From: a virus
Virus record (IMG/VR): IMGVR_UViG_3300013102_000077
Location: 1 to 22,368 of that record
Direction: 5' to 3' (one strand)
Length of the DNA stretch: 22,368 bases
Made by a program: the position numbers and the translations under genes. Positions 14,682 through 21,669 of this stretch are shown here, piece after piece (position 1 is the first letter of the stretch; each line of letters begins with the position of its first letter). A model generated the notes under the pieces. That model ran no database searches and was not told where the DNA came from. It saw nothing but the letters and a program-made list of their open reading frames with translations.

Positions 14682-14750
14682 ATTATAGGTAATTATCCAG
14701 CATTCCTCCAGAACCAATGATCCATAAGCCCTGCGCAATGCTGGCTTTTT
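14682..14750. promoter_or_regulatory. Gene-free stretch before DUF1654: TATAAT box and long-loop hairpin
   Basis: In the 326-bp gap between the sce7726-like and DUF1654 genes, TATAAT stands at 14687-14682 on the minus strand, without a good -35, and could drive the sce7726-like gene. A perfect 8-bp stem CCAGCATT/AATGCTGG (14697-14704 and 14737-14744) with a 32-base loop is followed by CTTTTTG on the plus strand; it may be a weak terminator. From 14751 to 14913 I see nothing supportable. Confidence 0.4.
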
Positions 14751-14913
14751 GTTTCTCGCACCCTGCCCAGACTCGCCTCGCGCTCCAGCGCCACCCTACT
14801 CCGTCCTAAAACCGCCCCCGCCAGGGTTCGCTAATCCAGTCCATGAAAGCCTCCCTTTTGCGGGCTTTTGTGTCCCGAGAAAAGACAAATCATCGACAGC
14901 GACTCTGATGCCC

Positions 14914-14954
14914 TTGCCAAAAAACAATCAGACAAATACTGTATATTCATACAG
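14914..14954 (+). promoter_or_regulatory. SOS promoter: -35/-10 with a LexA box
   Basis: A perfect CTG-N10-CAG LexA box, CTGTATATTCATACAG, lies at 14939-14954. It overlaps the -10 TACTGT (14937-14942), which has -35 TTGCCA (14914-14919) at 17-bp spacing. LexA bound here would block the promoter until DNA damage. Confidence 0.82.
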
Positions 14955-14972
14955 CTTAGCAAGGAGCATTAC

Positions 14973-15224
14973 ATGCAGCAACTCGCCCACCCTACAAGCC
15001 CAGCAAAAAACTCCTACGAGCTTGTTGGTCGACGAATTCAACGCCTGATCGCAGCGCCGAATGTGCAGAAGATCCAATCCATAATTGTTACCAGGCGTGA
15101 AGACGAGCCCGCTGACGCATGGCTAAAGGTCATTCAGGAGATCGAGGAGACCAGCGGAGTACGCATGGAGCGTCTTGAGGGAGGTGCCGTCCGGATCGGA
15201 TGGCGGGAGTACTACGAAGCGTAA
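14973..15224 (+). CDS. DUF1654 protein under SOS control
   Basis: This 83-aa protein has the DUF1654 pattern: an SYELVGRRIQRLIAAPNVQK helix (about residues 14-33), then IIVTRREDEPADAWLKVIQEIEE and a C-terminal beta-hairpin with GVRMERLEGGAVRIGW. DUF1654 is a small family typical of Pseudomonas with no known activity. AGGAG stands 7 bases before the ATG at 14973. The gene has its own LexA-box promoter and its own terminator, so it is a single-gene SOS unit between the cargo pair and PL. This place and control recall the LexA-regulated antirepressors of other phages, but that role is inference. Confidence 0.82.
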   Translation: MQQLAHPTSPAKNSYELVGRRIQRLIAAPNVQKIQSIIVTRREDEPADAWLKVIQEIEETSGVRMERLEGGAVRIGWREYYEA

Positions 15225-15230
15225 AGAGGG

Positions 15231-15252
15231 CCCGCCATCGAGCGGGTTTTTT
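15231..15252 (+). terminator. Intrinsic terminator of the DUF1654 unit
   Basis: The stem CCCGC/GCGGG with loop CATCGA is followed by six T. It ends the SOS transcript 18 bases before the first PL operator and isolates PL from it. The same loop sequence occurs in the terminator at 5533-5553. Confidence 0.85.
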
Positions 15253-15270
15253 ATCACTTCGGAAAACAAT

Positions 15271-15312
15271 ATGGGAATACCCATTGACTCAATATATGGG
15301 CTTGCCTATATT
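15271..15312 (+). promoter_or_regulatory. PL-like promoter with two CI operators
   Basis: The -35 TTGACT (15284-15289) and -10 TATATT (15307-15312) have a 17-bp spacer, near the sigma-70 ideal. A perfect operator ATGGGAATACCCAT (15271-15284) touches the -35, and a second, ATGGG-CTTG-CCTAT (15296-15309), covers the spacer and -10. Their starts are 25 bp apart. These match the three OR-like sites, so CI should repress this promoter, which drives the rightward operon from 15615. Confidence 0.85.
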
Positions 15313-15614
15313 TGCTTTCAAGCCAAGACAACACCGGCCCAGCAGCGAAAGCCGCGCCGCTCTTTAACAATCAGCGCAACAAACAAACCAACAGACCGCA
15401 TTGCCTCTACCGGCGACCGGCGAGCAGACAGGCCTGAAAGCCTGCCAACGACAGGAACAACCTGGACGGCTGCTCGATGGTGAAACGCCTTAACCGTGTG
15501 AGTGACCCGGCATGCAATGCGCCCCGCCCTTTCCGGCGGCAATAGGACGGACAGCATCACTGAGCAGCCTTCAAGCGAGGGCTGCTTGGGATGACAACCG
15601 ATAGGTAATCAACC
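15313..15614 (+). promoter_or_regulatory. PL leader with boxA and hairpins (nut-like)
   Basis: This roughly 300-base untranslated leader contains a perfect boxA, CGCTCTTTAACA (15358-15369), as in rRNA operons and phage nut sites, where NusB and S10 bind. A hairpin CAGGC-CTGAAA-GCCTG (15429-15444) with a GAAA-containing loop lies 60 bases on and may be the boxB partner. Two more hairpins lie at 15524-15539 and 15563-15586. No N-like gene is recognisable. A 22-aa arginine-rich frame at 15478-15546 lacks a ribosome site. Confidence 0.65.
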
Positions 15615-15917
15615 ATGAAGCACACAGCAGAAATTGCTCAGTTCGAAATGCACCCACTGATGCAACAGCGCCGGGAAGTTCTCAACGCCTTGTTTATTCG
15701 CTCCCACGCAGCCCGTGGAGAGTTCGCCCGCCTTTCAGGTCTGGCGGCGCCAGATAAGAAAGTACGCTTCCAAGTGAAGACGGTCGGCAATGCCTACCAC
15801 ATCGTTGATCTGGTCACCGGAAAGACCAAGGCATTCCGCTTCAATTACCAAGTAGCAGTGAACATGGCGATCGCATTCGAAAAGCAGGCGAATCGCTTGG
15901 CGGAAGGTGTGCATTGA
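15615..15917 (+). CDS. Hypothetical 100-aa protein, first gene of the PL operon
   Basis: This 100-residue soluble protein has a helical N-terminal half (EVLNALFIRSHAARGEFARLSGL, about 21-43), a beta-hairpin (VRFQVKTVGNAYHIVDLVTGKTKAF, about 50-74) and a final helix (NYQVAVNMAIAFEKQANRL). A weak AGG stands before the ATG. Its stop overlaps the TTG start of the next gene. I do not know its function; place and composition support a real phage gene, possibly an early lytic or host-takeover protein. Confidence 0.72.
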   Translation: MKHTAEIAQFEMHPLMQQRREVLNALFIRSHAARGEFARLSGLAAPDKKVRFQVKTVGNAYHIVDLVTGKTKAFRFNYQVAVNMAIAFEKQANRLAEGVH

Positions 15918-16219
15918 TCGGTGCACCAATGCCAAACCCACGAGACCAGTTGCTCGACAGCCTGAACCAGCAACTTGATCAGTTCTTCGGTTCCGGCGGT
16001 AGGGCTCAGCAAATCCCCAGTGGCGTCACTGGCGATCCAAAGCTGGCATCCACACCGCACCACGACCGTCTGCGCGTCGAGCGCAACAAGATCGCCCCGA
16101 AGGTTCGCGAACTGGCCGAAGCCGGCAAGACCATCAGCGAGACGGCCAAGACACTGCACATGCACGTCAAGCGGGTTGCGCTGATCGCCAGCGAGAACGG
16201 ATTCAAGTTCAACTCATGA
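15914..16219 (+). CDS. Hypothetical 101-aa protein with C-terminal helix-turn-helix
   Basis: The C-terminal half (about residues 60-98; APKVRELAEAGKTISETAKTLHMHVKRVALIAS) reads as a helix-turn-helix of the simple recombinase or transposase-like kind, so DNA binding is likely. The N-terminal half is polar and loose. I use the TTG at 15914, which has AAGG 6 bases upstream and overlaps the previous stop; an ATG at 15929 lacks a ribosome site. The gene ends with ATGA onto the next frame. Confidence 0.68.
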   Translation: MIGAPMPNPRDQLLDSLNQQLDQFFGSGGRAQQIPSGVTGDPKLASTPHHDRLRVERNKIAPKVRELAEAGKTISETAKTLHMHVKRVALIASENGFKFNS

Positions 16220-16407
16220 AACGCATCAGTAACCGGGCGACGACGCGCCGCCGACAGACTTGGCTGGACTTGCCGGCCAGCGGAATTGAAGAGGTAGGCC
16301 ATGGCAGAAGTACAGGAACCGACGAAGGAAGCGATCAAGCAAAAGAAAAAGCGCGAGAAGGCAGCAGCAAAGGACGCTGCATTGGGCGTCTAGAAGTTTA
16401 CGGTTGA
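16216..16407 (+). CDS. Possible small basic protein overlapping the broken gene
   Basis: A 63-aa frame starts with an ATGA overlap onto the previous stop (KRISNRATTRRRQTWLDLPAS start). The first 28 residues are not covered by another gene and look natural; the rest overlaps the frame of the gene beginning at 16301 and may be a shadow of it. No domain is recognisable. Confidence 0.33.
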   Translation: MKRISNRATTRRRQTWLDLPASGIEEVGHGRSTGTDEGSDQAKEKAREGSSKGRCIGRLEVYG

Positions 16408-16669
16408 GGTTGCTGGGGTATTCAAGCCTGATCTGAAGGCGGTGATGAAAGCTCATGGTTTCAACAACCAGCAGGAAATCCATCAGAACCTGATTCGGAA
16501 CCTGATTGGCGCCGACTTCGAAACACAGGCTTGGATGCTTCGCGGTGTCACGACACCTTATGTAGTTACCGAAAAGGTGTCGCGACTCATCAGGGAAGCC
16601 GGCATGAAATCCATCGCCGCCGATCCTCCAGAGCCTGACGACGAAATCGTCGACCCTCTTTCCGCCTAA
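16301..16669 (+). pseudogene. Phage gene interrupted by an in-frame amber codon
   Basis: From the ATG at 16301 the frame reads MAEVQEPTKEAIKQKKKREK..., is cut by TAG at 16391-16393 (codon 31), and goes on in the same frame for 91 codons to TAA (KFTVEVAGVFKPDLKAVMKA, then EIHQNLIRNLIGADFETQAWML and TTPYVVTEKVSRLIREAG). Both halves fit one small phage protein of about 122 aa with a basic coiled N-terminus. The downstream part alone could start at a GTG at 16442. The lesion looks like a point nonsense mutation; amber readthrough is possible but unsupported. The stop overlaps that of the convergent gene at 16666. Confidence 0.62.
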
Positions 16670-17268
16670 ACGAAGCCAGAGCCGCGAACGGGCGAGCCCA
16701 GCGTTGTTCCATCCCATATAGGATGATGGATGTTTGGCCCGTGAGTCCCAAGCTTCGAAATGTCGTGACATATCTGATACCGATTGCCGTCTGCTGATAC
16801 CACGATCAGGCTTACCAGCTCGTAACAATTCTCATCAAAATCATAACCTTCTGGGAATTGAAATTCCTTTGGGTGCTCGATCTCGATTATTTTGATGTCG
16901 CCAGGCTCAATAAGAAATGAATCAATTGGATCGCCTGAAAGGATTGTGAAAGATCCATGCGACTTCAAATTCCCCCGAATATCCGGCCCTTGCAACACCT
17001 CGATATCCTTTACATACAGCGTTTGCTTACCAGTATTGCTGAGGCTGTATTTGAGATGCCTCATCGCTGGTCGAGTTATTTTTGCCTTAGCTGGTACGTA
17101 CGGTGACTCATTGGGAATGTAGCTGAATTCCGCCGCAGAATATGTCCTATCCAATAGGATGAGAACCGCCCCAGACGGCTTGTGAATTTGCGAGAAATAG
17201 AAACTCGCGAAAGAAACTATAAATGCTGCGGCTGACACCGAAAGCGTCACTACATCCTTCGTATCCAA
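16666..17268 (-). CDS. Single-pass membrane cargo protein, antisense in the PL operon
   Basis: This 200-aa protein has an N-terminal hydrophobic segment (about residues 8-26; [19 protein letters not shown]), then a beta-rich domain ([23 protein letters not shown], then [14 protein letters not shown]) resembling an Ig-like or beta-sandwich fold. I chose the TTG at 17268, which has AAGGA 7 bases upstream; the frame is open to 17307 with no better start. It converges on the amber-broken phage gene with overlapping stops and is flanked by a second broken gene on the other side. Composition is AT-richer than its neighbours. The function is unknown. Confidence 0.68.
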   Translation of the reverse strand: MDTKDVVTLSVSAAAFIVSFASFYFSQIHKPSGAVLILLDRTYSAAEFSYIPNESPYVPAKAKITRPAMRHLKYSLSNTGKQTLYVKDIEVLQGPDIRGNLKSHGSFTILSGDPIDSFLIEPGDIKIIEIEHPKEFQFPEGYDFDENCYELVSLIVVSADGNRYQICHDISKLGTHGPNIHHPIWDGTTLGSPVRGSGFV

Positions 17269-17298
17269 AACCACTTCCTTTGACCGACCGGTATTTAG

Positions 17299-17531
17299 GC
17301 CGATCAAACACTATCCCAAACCAAATTGCCACCACCGGTCACGGAGGGCGGCGCCGAGCAGGTCGAGAGCCAGGCTCGCGACGATCTGATGAGCCAGCTC
17401 AACGAAAGCTACAACGCCAACGCCGACACCTGCTCGGGTCGAAGATTGAATTCGATGAAGCCGGTGGCACGCTGACTTTGCGCGGTCTACCAACCCAGCT
17501 CATCGAACAGCTGAACCGCGCTCTGGAATAG
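17299..17531 (+). pseudogene. Truncated and frameshifted phage gene
   Basis: Frame 1 is open from 17299 and reads [18 protein letters not shown], then [25 protein letters not shown], and ends at 17475. At 17430 the reading continues naturally in the next frame as [20 protein letters not shown]...[10 protein letters not shown] to TAG. One missing C (GACACC for GACACCC) would restore a continuous protein of about 78 residues. There is also no usable start before 17326, so the 5' end seems lost at the border of the adjacent cargo gene. An apparent open frame from 17223 covers only the second half. Confidence 0.58.
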
Positions 17532-17550
17532 CATTAGCAACTGCAATTAA

Positions 17551-17916
17551 CTAGTCCTCAAGCTCTTGGCTTGGTAAAGGCAACCCGCTCGCAGCGGCGA
17601 CCAGTCGATTGAGAGACCGGACAGACCCAGACAGAGCTTCGGAGAGCACGGGACCATATTGATCAATCCCAGACCCGGCCAACAAATCGAGCATGGAGGC
17701 AATCTCGTGAAAGTCGAGCTCGATTTTGTAGTCTCGCTCACCGTTCTCTGTAATTCTGCAGCGTTTGTGCACAAGAGAGACACATGGGCCTTTGTAAGGC
17801 ACGCCATAATGGTGAGCTCCGAAAACGAGGCGCCACGGCTCATCCTTTTTCGATGGGCGCTTCACGATATGGACCCAGTCGCCCGAGCTCTCCGAACCTT
17901 TACGATAAATTTCCAC
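17551..17916 (-). CDS. Hypothetical 121-aa soluble cargo protein
   Basis: This antisense gene begins with GTG and has GGAGA 5 bases upstream. The protein starts with a beta-rich part (GDWVHIVKRPSKKDEPWRLVFG, about residues 12-33) and has a helical C-terminus (IELDFHEIASMLDLLAGSG, about 65-83, then LSEALSGSVRSLNRLVAAASGL). No domain is recognised and no membrane segment is seen. It lies between the frameshifted phage gene and another antisense gene. The gap up to 18018 contains nothing I can support. Confidence 0.6.
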   Translation of the reverse strand: MEIYRKGSESSGDWVHIVKRPSKKDEPWRLVFGAHHYGVPYKGPCVSLVHKRCRITENGERDYKIELDFHEIASMLDLLAGSGIDQYGPVLSEALSGSVRSLNRLVAAASGLPLPSQELED

Positions 17917-18018
17917 TGTCTCTCCATACTCACTAATACAAATAAAGGGACCACACCATCCCCACCGCTTCCACCATGTCGCATACGGTCACCGGGGGCC
18001 CCGTCTTACTGCATAAAA

Positions 18019-18264
18019 CTAAAACTGTTTCTTTTCTGATCGAAATACTTTTACGTATGCGAAGTACCCAATAGCGATTTCAGCTATCGCCATCACGCCG
18101 TAAATTGCGCCGAACATGAATGATGAAATGAGAAATGAGAGCCCAACAAGGAAAAGTAAAACCTCGGAAATAATCTCTGTTTTCTTTCTCCAGGATGGCG
18201 CTCGATCCTCAACAAAACCACCTACAAATCCGATCATTAATCCCACAACAATTTTCGCAAACAT
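18019..18264 (-). CDS. Small three-helix membrane protein
   Basis: This 81-aa protein has three hydrophobic segments (about residues 2-18, 32-50 and 52-70) and a basic tail FRSEKKQF, so the C-terminus should be in the cytoplasm. GGGAG stands 6 bases before the ATG at 18264, so the longer frame starting at 18312 is not needed. It lies antisense in the PL operon between two other cargo genes. It could be a superinfection-exclusion type protein by size and topology, but no family is recognised. Confidence 0.68.
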   Translation of the reverse strand: MFAKIVVGLMIGFVGGFVEDRAPSWRKKTEIISEVLLFLVGLSFLISSFMFGAIYGVMAIAEIAIGYFAYVKVFRSEKKQF

Positions 18265-18341
18265 CACCGCTCCCTGTCCGGCTCCATGCCGGGCCGAACA
18301 CAAATACCCCACTTCTACGAATCACGCCAGCCGGCGAGGCA

Positions 18342-18407
18342 ATGGATCATTTGCATGCTCAGTCCGATCCTTTGCAATGCCGAAACGAAATCGCAAAAGT
18401 GAAATGA
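18342..18407 (+). CDS. Short phage frame between cargo genes (possible remnant)
   Basis: A 21-codon frame (MDHLHAQSDPLQCRNEIAKVK) has GAGG two bases before its ATG and stops one base before the stop of the convergent membrane gene. It lies on the strand of the PL operon and may be a phage gene cut off by the cargo insertion. The support is weak. Confidence 0.28.
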   Translation: MDHLHAQSDPLQCRNEIAKVK

Positions 18408-18408
18408 T

Positions 18409-19101
18409 TTATCTCAGCAGTTTGGATTTTATATACTCATAGGCCTGCTTCGATAGCTCATCCGCCTTCGCCAAAATCCTGCCCTCTTGCCACCCATCAA
18501 GCTCAAACTTGTCGCCTAACTCTATGATCCTGGTTTTGAATAAATCTACTCTTTCAAATTCTACATCTGGTTCAATTGCCGCCGAAAAAAGACGCACACA
18601 CCCATAAAACTCATCACAAATATTTATTATTCCACCGAATGAGTTTGATAGCTCATCCCCCCACAAAGCACGTGCCTCAATGAGAAGCACTTGCAAGTCA
18701 GCCCTCTGAGTTTTAGCCTTCTCCATTCTAACTATAAAACTATTTGTCACGCTTCTAAGCAAGTCTGGCGGAAGCCCCTCAAAACCAACAATGCAGTTAT
18801 TCCTACAGAACTGCATATCTGCATAAGCTGACTGAATAGTTTCCTTAAGATTTATCAGTGAGACAGCCAATTTGCGGGCTAGCTCGTGGTCTGACTCTGC
18901 TTTTATTTGACTTCGCCATGCATTAATACTGAAAGCTGCAAGGATCACAGCCACAACCGTCGCAGCGGAAGAAAGTATTTCAAACAGGTCGTGAATATTG
19001 TCAACGGTATAGAAATCCGTTTTCAGCCTAATACTGCCCCACGTAACACCTGCAAGAAATATCAATACGCAGGTCAGCCAAATAATCCAGTCCTTCTTCA
19101 A
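18409..19101 (-). CDS. Two-pass membrane protein with cytoplasmic helical domain
   Basis: This 230-aa protein has two hydrophobic segments (about residues 5-24 and 43-59) followed by a long charged helical domain (INAWRSQIKAESDHELARKLAVSLINLKETIQS onward), probably cytoplasmic. I chose the TTG at 19101 because AAGGAG stands 6 bases before it; the frame is open to 19143. It is AT-rich and antisense to the operon. The topology (short membrane anchor plus cytoplasmic helices) is like that of the AbiC-like gene at 20061, but no shared motif is seen. The function is unknown. Confidence 0.68.
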   Translation of the reverse strand: MKKDWIIWLTCVLIFLAGVTWGSIRLKTDFYTVDNIHDLFEILSSAATVVAVILAAFSINAWRSQIKAESDHELARKLAVSLINLKETIQSAYADMQFCRNNCIVGFEGLPPDLLRSVTNSFIVRMEKAKTQRADLQVLLIEARALWGDELSNSFGGIINICDEFYGCVRLFSAAIEPDVEFERVDLFKTRIIELGDKFELDGWQEGRILAKADELSKQAYEYIKSKLLR

Positions 19102-19166
19102 GACGTTCTCCTTTTTGCTAATTAACTGATTATGCCGGAGCAAACTGCTATCGGCGAGGATCCCCT

Positions 19167-19946
19167 ATGTCCGCACAACAGATCGACGAAAAGAAACTCG
19201 AGCGCGCGATCCGCAAGATCAAGCACTGCCTGGCGTTGGCTCAGAGCGCCAACGAGAACGAGGCCGCCACGGCTTTGCGGCAGGCGCAGGCACTGATGCG
19301 CGAGTACCGCTTGACCGAAATGGATGTGAAGCTGAGCGATGTCGGCGAAGTCGAGTCGGACCTGCACCGCGCCAAACGCAGGCCGGCATGGGATCAGCAA
19401 CTGAGCATCGCTGTAGCAGATGCATTCAACTGCACGACCTTGCGGCGCCGGAAGTGGAGCCCATCGAAAGAGCAAGTCATCGAATGCGCGACATTCGTCG
19501 GCGTATCTCCCGCTCAGAACATCGCCCTGTATGCGTATGAGTCGCTGCACAGAAAGCTCACCCAGGCGCGCAAGGAGTACTGCTCAGCAGTCAGGTCTGG
19601 AGTTCGGCGCAGTGAGTATTCGGCAGAAACAGCTGGCGATCACTTCGCACTGGCGTGGGTCTGGGAGGTGCAGTCGAAGCTGAAAGCGCTTGTTCCGCAG
19701 GATGACGATGATCCGCTCGAACATGCCGGCACCGGCCGAGACGTGATTGCAATTCAAGCGCAGGACAAGGCATTGATCAGCGAATACCTCGCCAACCTAG
19801 ACATCAAAGAGTCCCGGAAAAGTAAGGGTGTCGAGCTGGATATGAACGCCCAGATCGCCGGGATGCTTGCCGGTCAACAGGTGGAACTGCACGCCGGCAT
19901 CGCACGCGGTGGCGACGACATTCTGTCCCTATCCGCAACCGCCTGA
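19167..19946 (+). CDS. DUF2786 domain protein
   Basis: This 259-aa protein begins with a DUF2786 domain (about residues 10-52; LERAIRKIKHCLALAQSANENEAATALRQAQALMREYRL), a family common in phages and plasmids and of unknown activity. A second part (about 70-170) with WDQQLSIAVADAFNCTTL and FVGVSPAQNIALYAYESLHRKL matches the usual downstream region of these proteins, which I recall as a separate domain. GAGG stands 7 bases before the ATG. It is on the strand of the PL operon. The gap 19947-20060 has only a possible remnant near 19996. Confidence 0.88.
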   Translation: MSAQQIDEKKLERAIRKIKHCLALAQSANENEAATALRQAQALMREYRLTEMDVKLSDVGEVESDLHRAKRRPAWDQQLSIAVADAFNCTTLRRRKWSPSKEQVIECATFVGVSPAQNIALYAYESLHRKLTQARKEYCSAVRSGVRRSEYSAETAGDHFALAWVWEVQSKLKALVPQDDDDPLEHAGTGRDVIAIQAQDKALISEYLANLDIKESRKSKGVELDMNAQIAGMLAGQQVELHAGIARGGDDILSLSATA

Positions 19947-20060
19947 TCCCTCACCCCCCTCCACCGCCCGGGCATGCCCCGGCATAGGACGCCCCATGCT
20001 CACAGGCACAAATCGAACGGCTCGCTAAAGCTTGAGCAGTGAATTTATTTTTTAACAAAA

Positions 20061-20900
20061 TTATAATTCGGGCGCCCCATTGTAGTAATACTCAATTTCT
20101 TTACATGGAAAAAACCCACGATTCAAATGCACAAAACCCCACTCTTTCAGCAGTTGCGCAGATGCATTATCACCCATGTAACACATACTTGAGATGACGA
20201 TACACTCATTTGGATAGATAGTATCCCGAAGTATACTCGCATATCTCCAGCGAATTTTACGGTCAATTTCTGACGTATGCAAGAACCTGACAAGCCTGGT
20301 AGCATGATTACGAAGAATTATACAATTAGGATTTATAGTTAAACTACGAATCAGTTTATTTGCAGAGCTGATCTGAAGCTCCGAATCCAACGAGCTGAAA
20401 TATTCATATTTAGCACAAAGAGCTTCCGCCAACTCTTCTCCATAACAAGCACCATCGCTATCGTCTCTAAAATGGCGCTCACAGAATGTTTCTATTTGCT
20501 CGAGAATTTTAAAGAAGGTGCCTTCGAACTTTTCCCTTTCGAGAATTTCTTGTTGTTTTGCCATAAACATCGTTGTTTTTCGAGCTTCTCTAGTTTGAAT
20601 CGATGTTGTGCGGAGTAGCACAAGCAAAGCAAGAAAACTCAAAACTGGGTTTGTTAAACCACCGATAAAATCTCCAATCTGCCCTATGTTTTCCGGAACA
20701 TTATATTTATTCTCACCAAAATAAATATACGCACAAAAAACAAAGAATACAAAGAGCAGTGCAAACCATGATATCAGACCACTATCAAGTGGATTAAGAT
20801 CTTCTGTATCTCCATTACGCCTAATTTTAGTAAAAAAATAAAAAGCGAGCACAGCAGTGAATATTAATAATACGACCAGGCTTTTTTCTAAATTACTCAA
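20061..20900 (-). CDS. AbiC-like putative abortive infection protein
   Basis: This 279-aa protein has three N-terminal membrane segments (about residues 7-24, 41-60 and 75-98), the last in IGDFIGGLTNPVLSFLALL. A charged linker follows (SIQTREARKTTMFMAKQQEILEREKFEGTFFKILEQIETF, about 100-140), then a cytoplasmic helical domain with RYASILRDTIYPNECIVI near residue 225. This is the pattern of the putative phage abortive infection family (PF16872, putAbiC), named after lactococcal AbiC. The gene starts with TTG, with GAGG 9 bases upstream. It is very AT-rich and antisense in the PL operon. Family membership is from memory; a defence role in this phage is inference. Confidence 0.78.
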   Translation of the reverse strand: MSNLEKSLVVLLIFTAVLAFYFFTKIRRNGDTEDLNPLDSGLISWFALLFVFFVFCAYIYFGENKYNVPENIGQIGDFIGGLTNPVLSFLALLVLLRTTSIQTREARKTTMFMAKQQEILEREKFEGTFFKILEQIETFCERHFRDDSDGACYGEELAEALCAKYEYFSSLDSELQISSANKLIRSLTINPNCIILRNHATRLVRFLHTSEIDRKIRWRYASILRDTIYPNECIVISSMCYMGDNASAQLLKEWGFVHLNRGFFPCKEIEYYYNGAPEL

Positions 20901-20992
20901 TTCTATGGTCCTCAGCTAAATTTTCGACCGCGGCGCGATTTCAAAATGATATCAAGACGTCCCGCGCAAACAAAATCTTCCCTTCAAAGTCA

Positions 20993-21006
20993 GCCGCTAT
21001 AGCGGC
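20993..21006. repeat. Perfect palindrome GCCGCTATAGCGGC
   Basis: A 14-bp perfect palindrome lies 17 bases before the start of the cupin-like gene, at the right border of the AbiC-like insertion. It may be an operator or a hairpin in the operon message. I see no promoter boxes around it. Confidence 0.4.
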
Positions 21007-21022
21007 AAGGACGAGTGTTGCC

Positions 21023-21592
21023 GTGAGCATCATCGACGACGTAATGACCGACAAGATCACCCTGCACGGCCTCGGGTTCGTGCAGGTTCAACTGCAGGGC
21101 AATCAGCGCCTACACGTCTGGCACCCTGAGCTGCCGCGCCGCGCGTGCTTCAAGCACTCGGCTATCCATGACCACCGTTTCAACTTTACTTCGCGGGTGA
21201 TCGTGGGCAAGCAGATCAACCACTGCTTTGAATTGGAGCGCTGTGATGATGGAGGATTTGTGCTGTATCTGCATGAGGGTGCCCGCACACCGGGCGGCGG
21301 CAGGCCGTGGACTCCAGATGGCCGCGCCCATCTGATACCGGATGGCGTGATCACCGTGGAAGCCGGCAACGACTACAACACTCGGGCATACCACTATCAC
21401 CGCACAGAGCCCGGCGGCGATGGGCGAGTCGCCACAATCATGGCGAAGCGCGGCGAATACCCGCACGGCGCCCACTCGACCTGCACCTACGGCGTTCAGC
21501 CCGACACCGACTTCGACCGGTACCAGTGGTCACCGTCGCAGCTTTGGGAAATCGTCGCCGATGTGATGCTCGGCCAGAGGCTGACGCCATGA
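21023..21592 (+). CDS. Phage protein with cupin-like histidine motif
   Basis: This 189-aa protein contains HSAIHDHRFNFTSRVIVGKQINH (about residues 45-67) and a later YHYHRTEPGG (about 122-131), a spacing of histidines in beta-rich sequence that suggests a cupin-type metal site. Metal binding is inferred. The start is GTG at 21023; an in-frame ATG at 21044 (MTDKITLHGLGF) is possible, and neither has a strong ribosome site. Its stop overlaps the next ATG as ATGA, opening a coupled run of four genes. Confidence 0.68.
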   Translation: MSIIDDVMTDKITLHGLGFVQVQLQGNQRLHVWHPELPRRACFKHSAIHDHRFNFTSRVIVGKQINHCFELERCDDGGFVLYLHEGARTPGGGRPWTPDGRAHLIPDGVITVEAGNDYNTRAYHYHRTEPGGDGRVATIMAKRGEYPHGAHSTCTYGVQPDTDFDRYQWSPSQLWEIVADVMLGQRLTP

Positions 21593-21669
21593 TCCTCAAA
21601 TGCATGGCCGGCTGCACCCTCTTCTTCTGGCTTCCATTGGCCCTGACCATTAAGGCGGTGATCGGATGA
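21589..21669 (+). CDS. 26-aa membrane micropeptide in a coupled run
   Basis: A 26-codon frame, MILKCMAGCTLFFWLPLALT followed by IKAVIG, has ATGA overlaps at both ends, with the cupin-like gene before it and the 152-aa gene after it. Residues 7-25 form one hydrophobic segment. The double overlap is strong evidence for translation. The function is unknown. Confidence 0.62.
   Translation: MILKCMAGCTLFFWLPLALTIKAVIG

Noticed and set aside
15478-15546. 22-aa arginine-rich frame as an N-like antiterminator
   Set aside because: It has no ribosome site, is far shorter than N proteins, and lies in a structured leader. It is mentioned only in the leader entry.
17223-17429. N-terminal part of the plus-strand frame starting at 17223
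   Set aside because: It is antisense to the membrane cargo gene at its start, and natural protein sequence here is in another frame; only the part after 17430 is real.
19996-20036. Possible remnant of a phage gene (ATGCTCACA, then AQIERLAKA in a shifted frame)
   Set aside because: It needs an indel and stops after a few codons; suggestive of a gene cut by the AbiC-like insertion, but too short to annotate.
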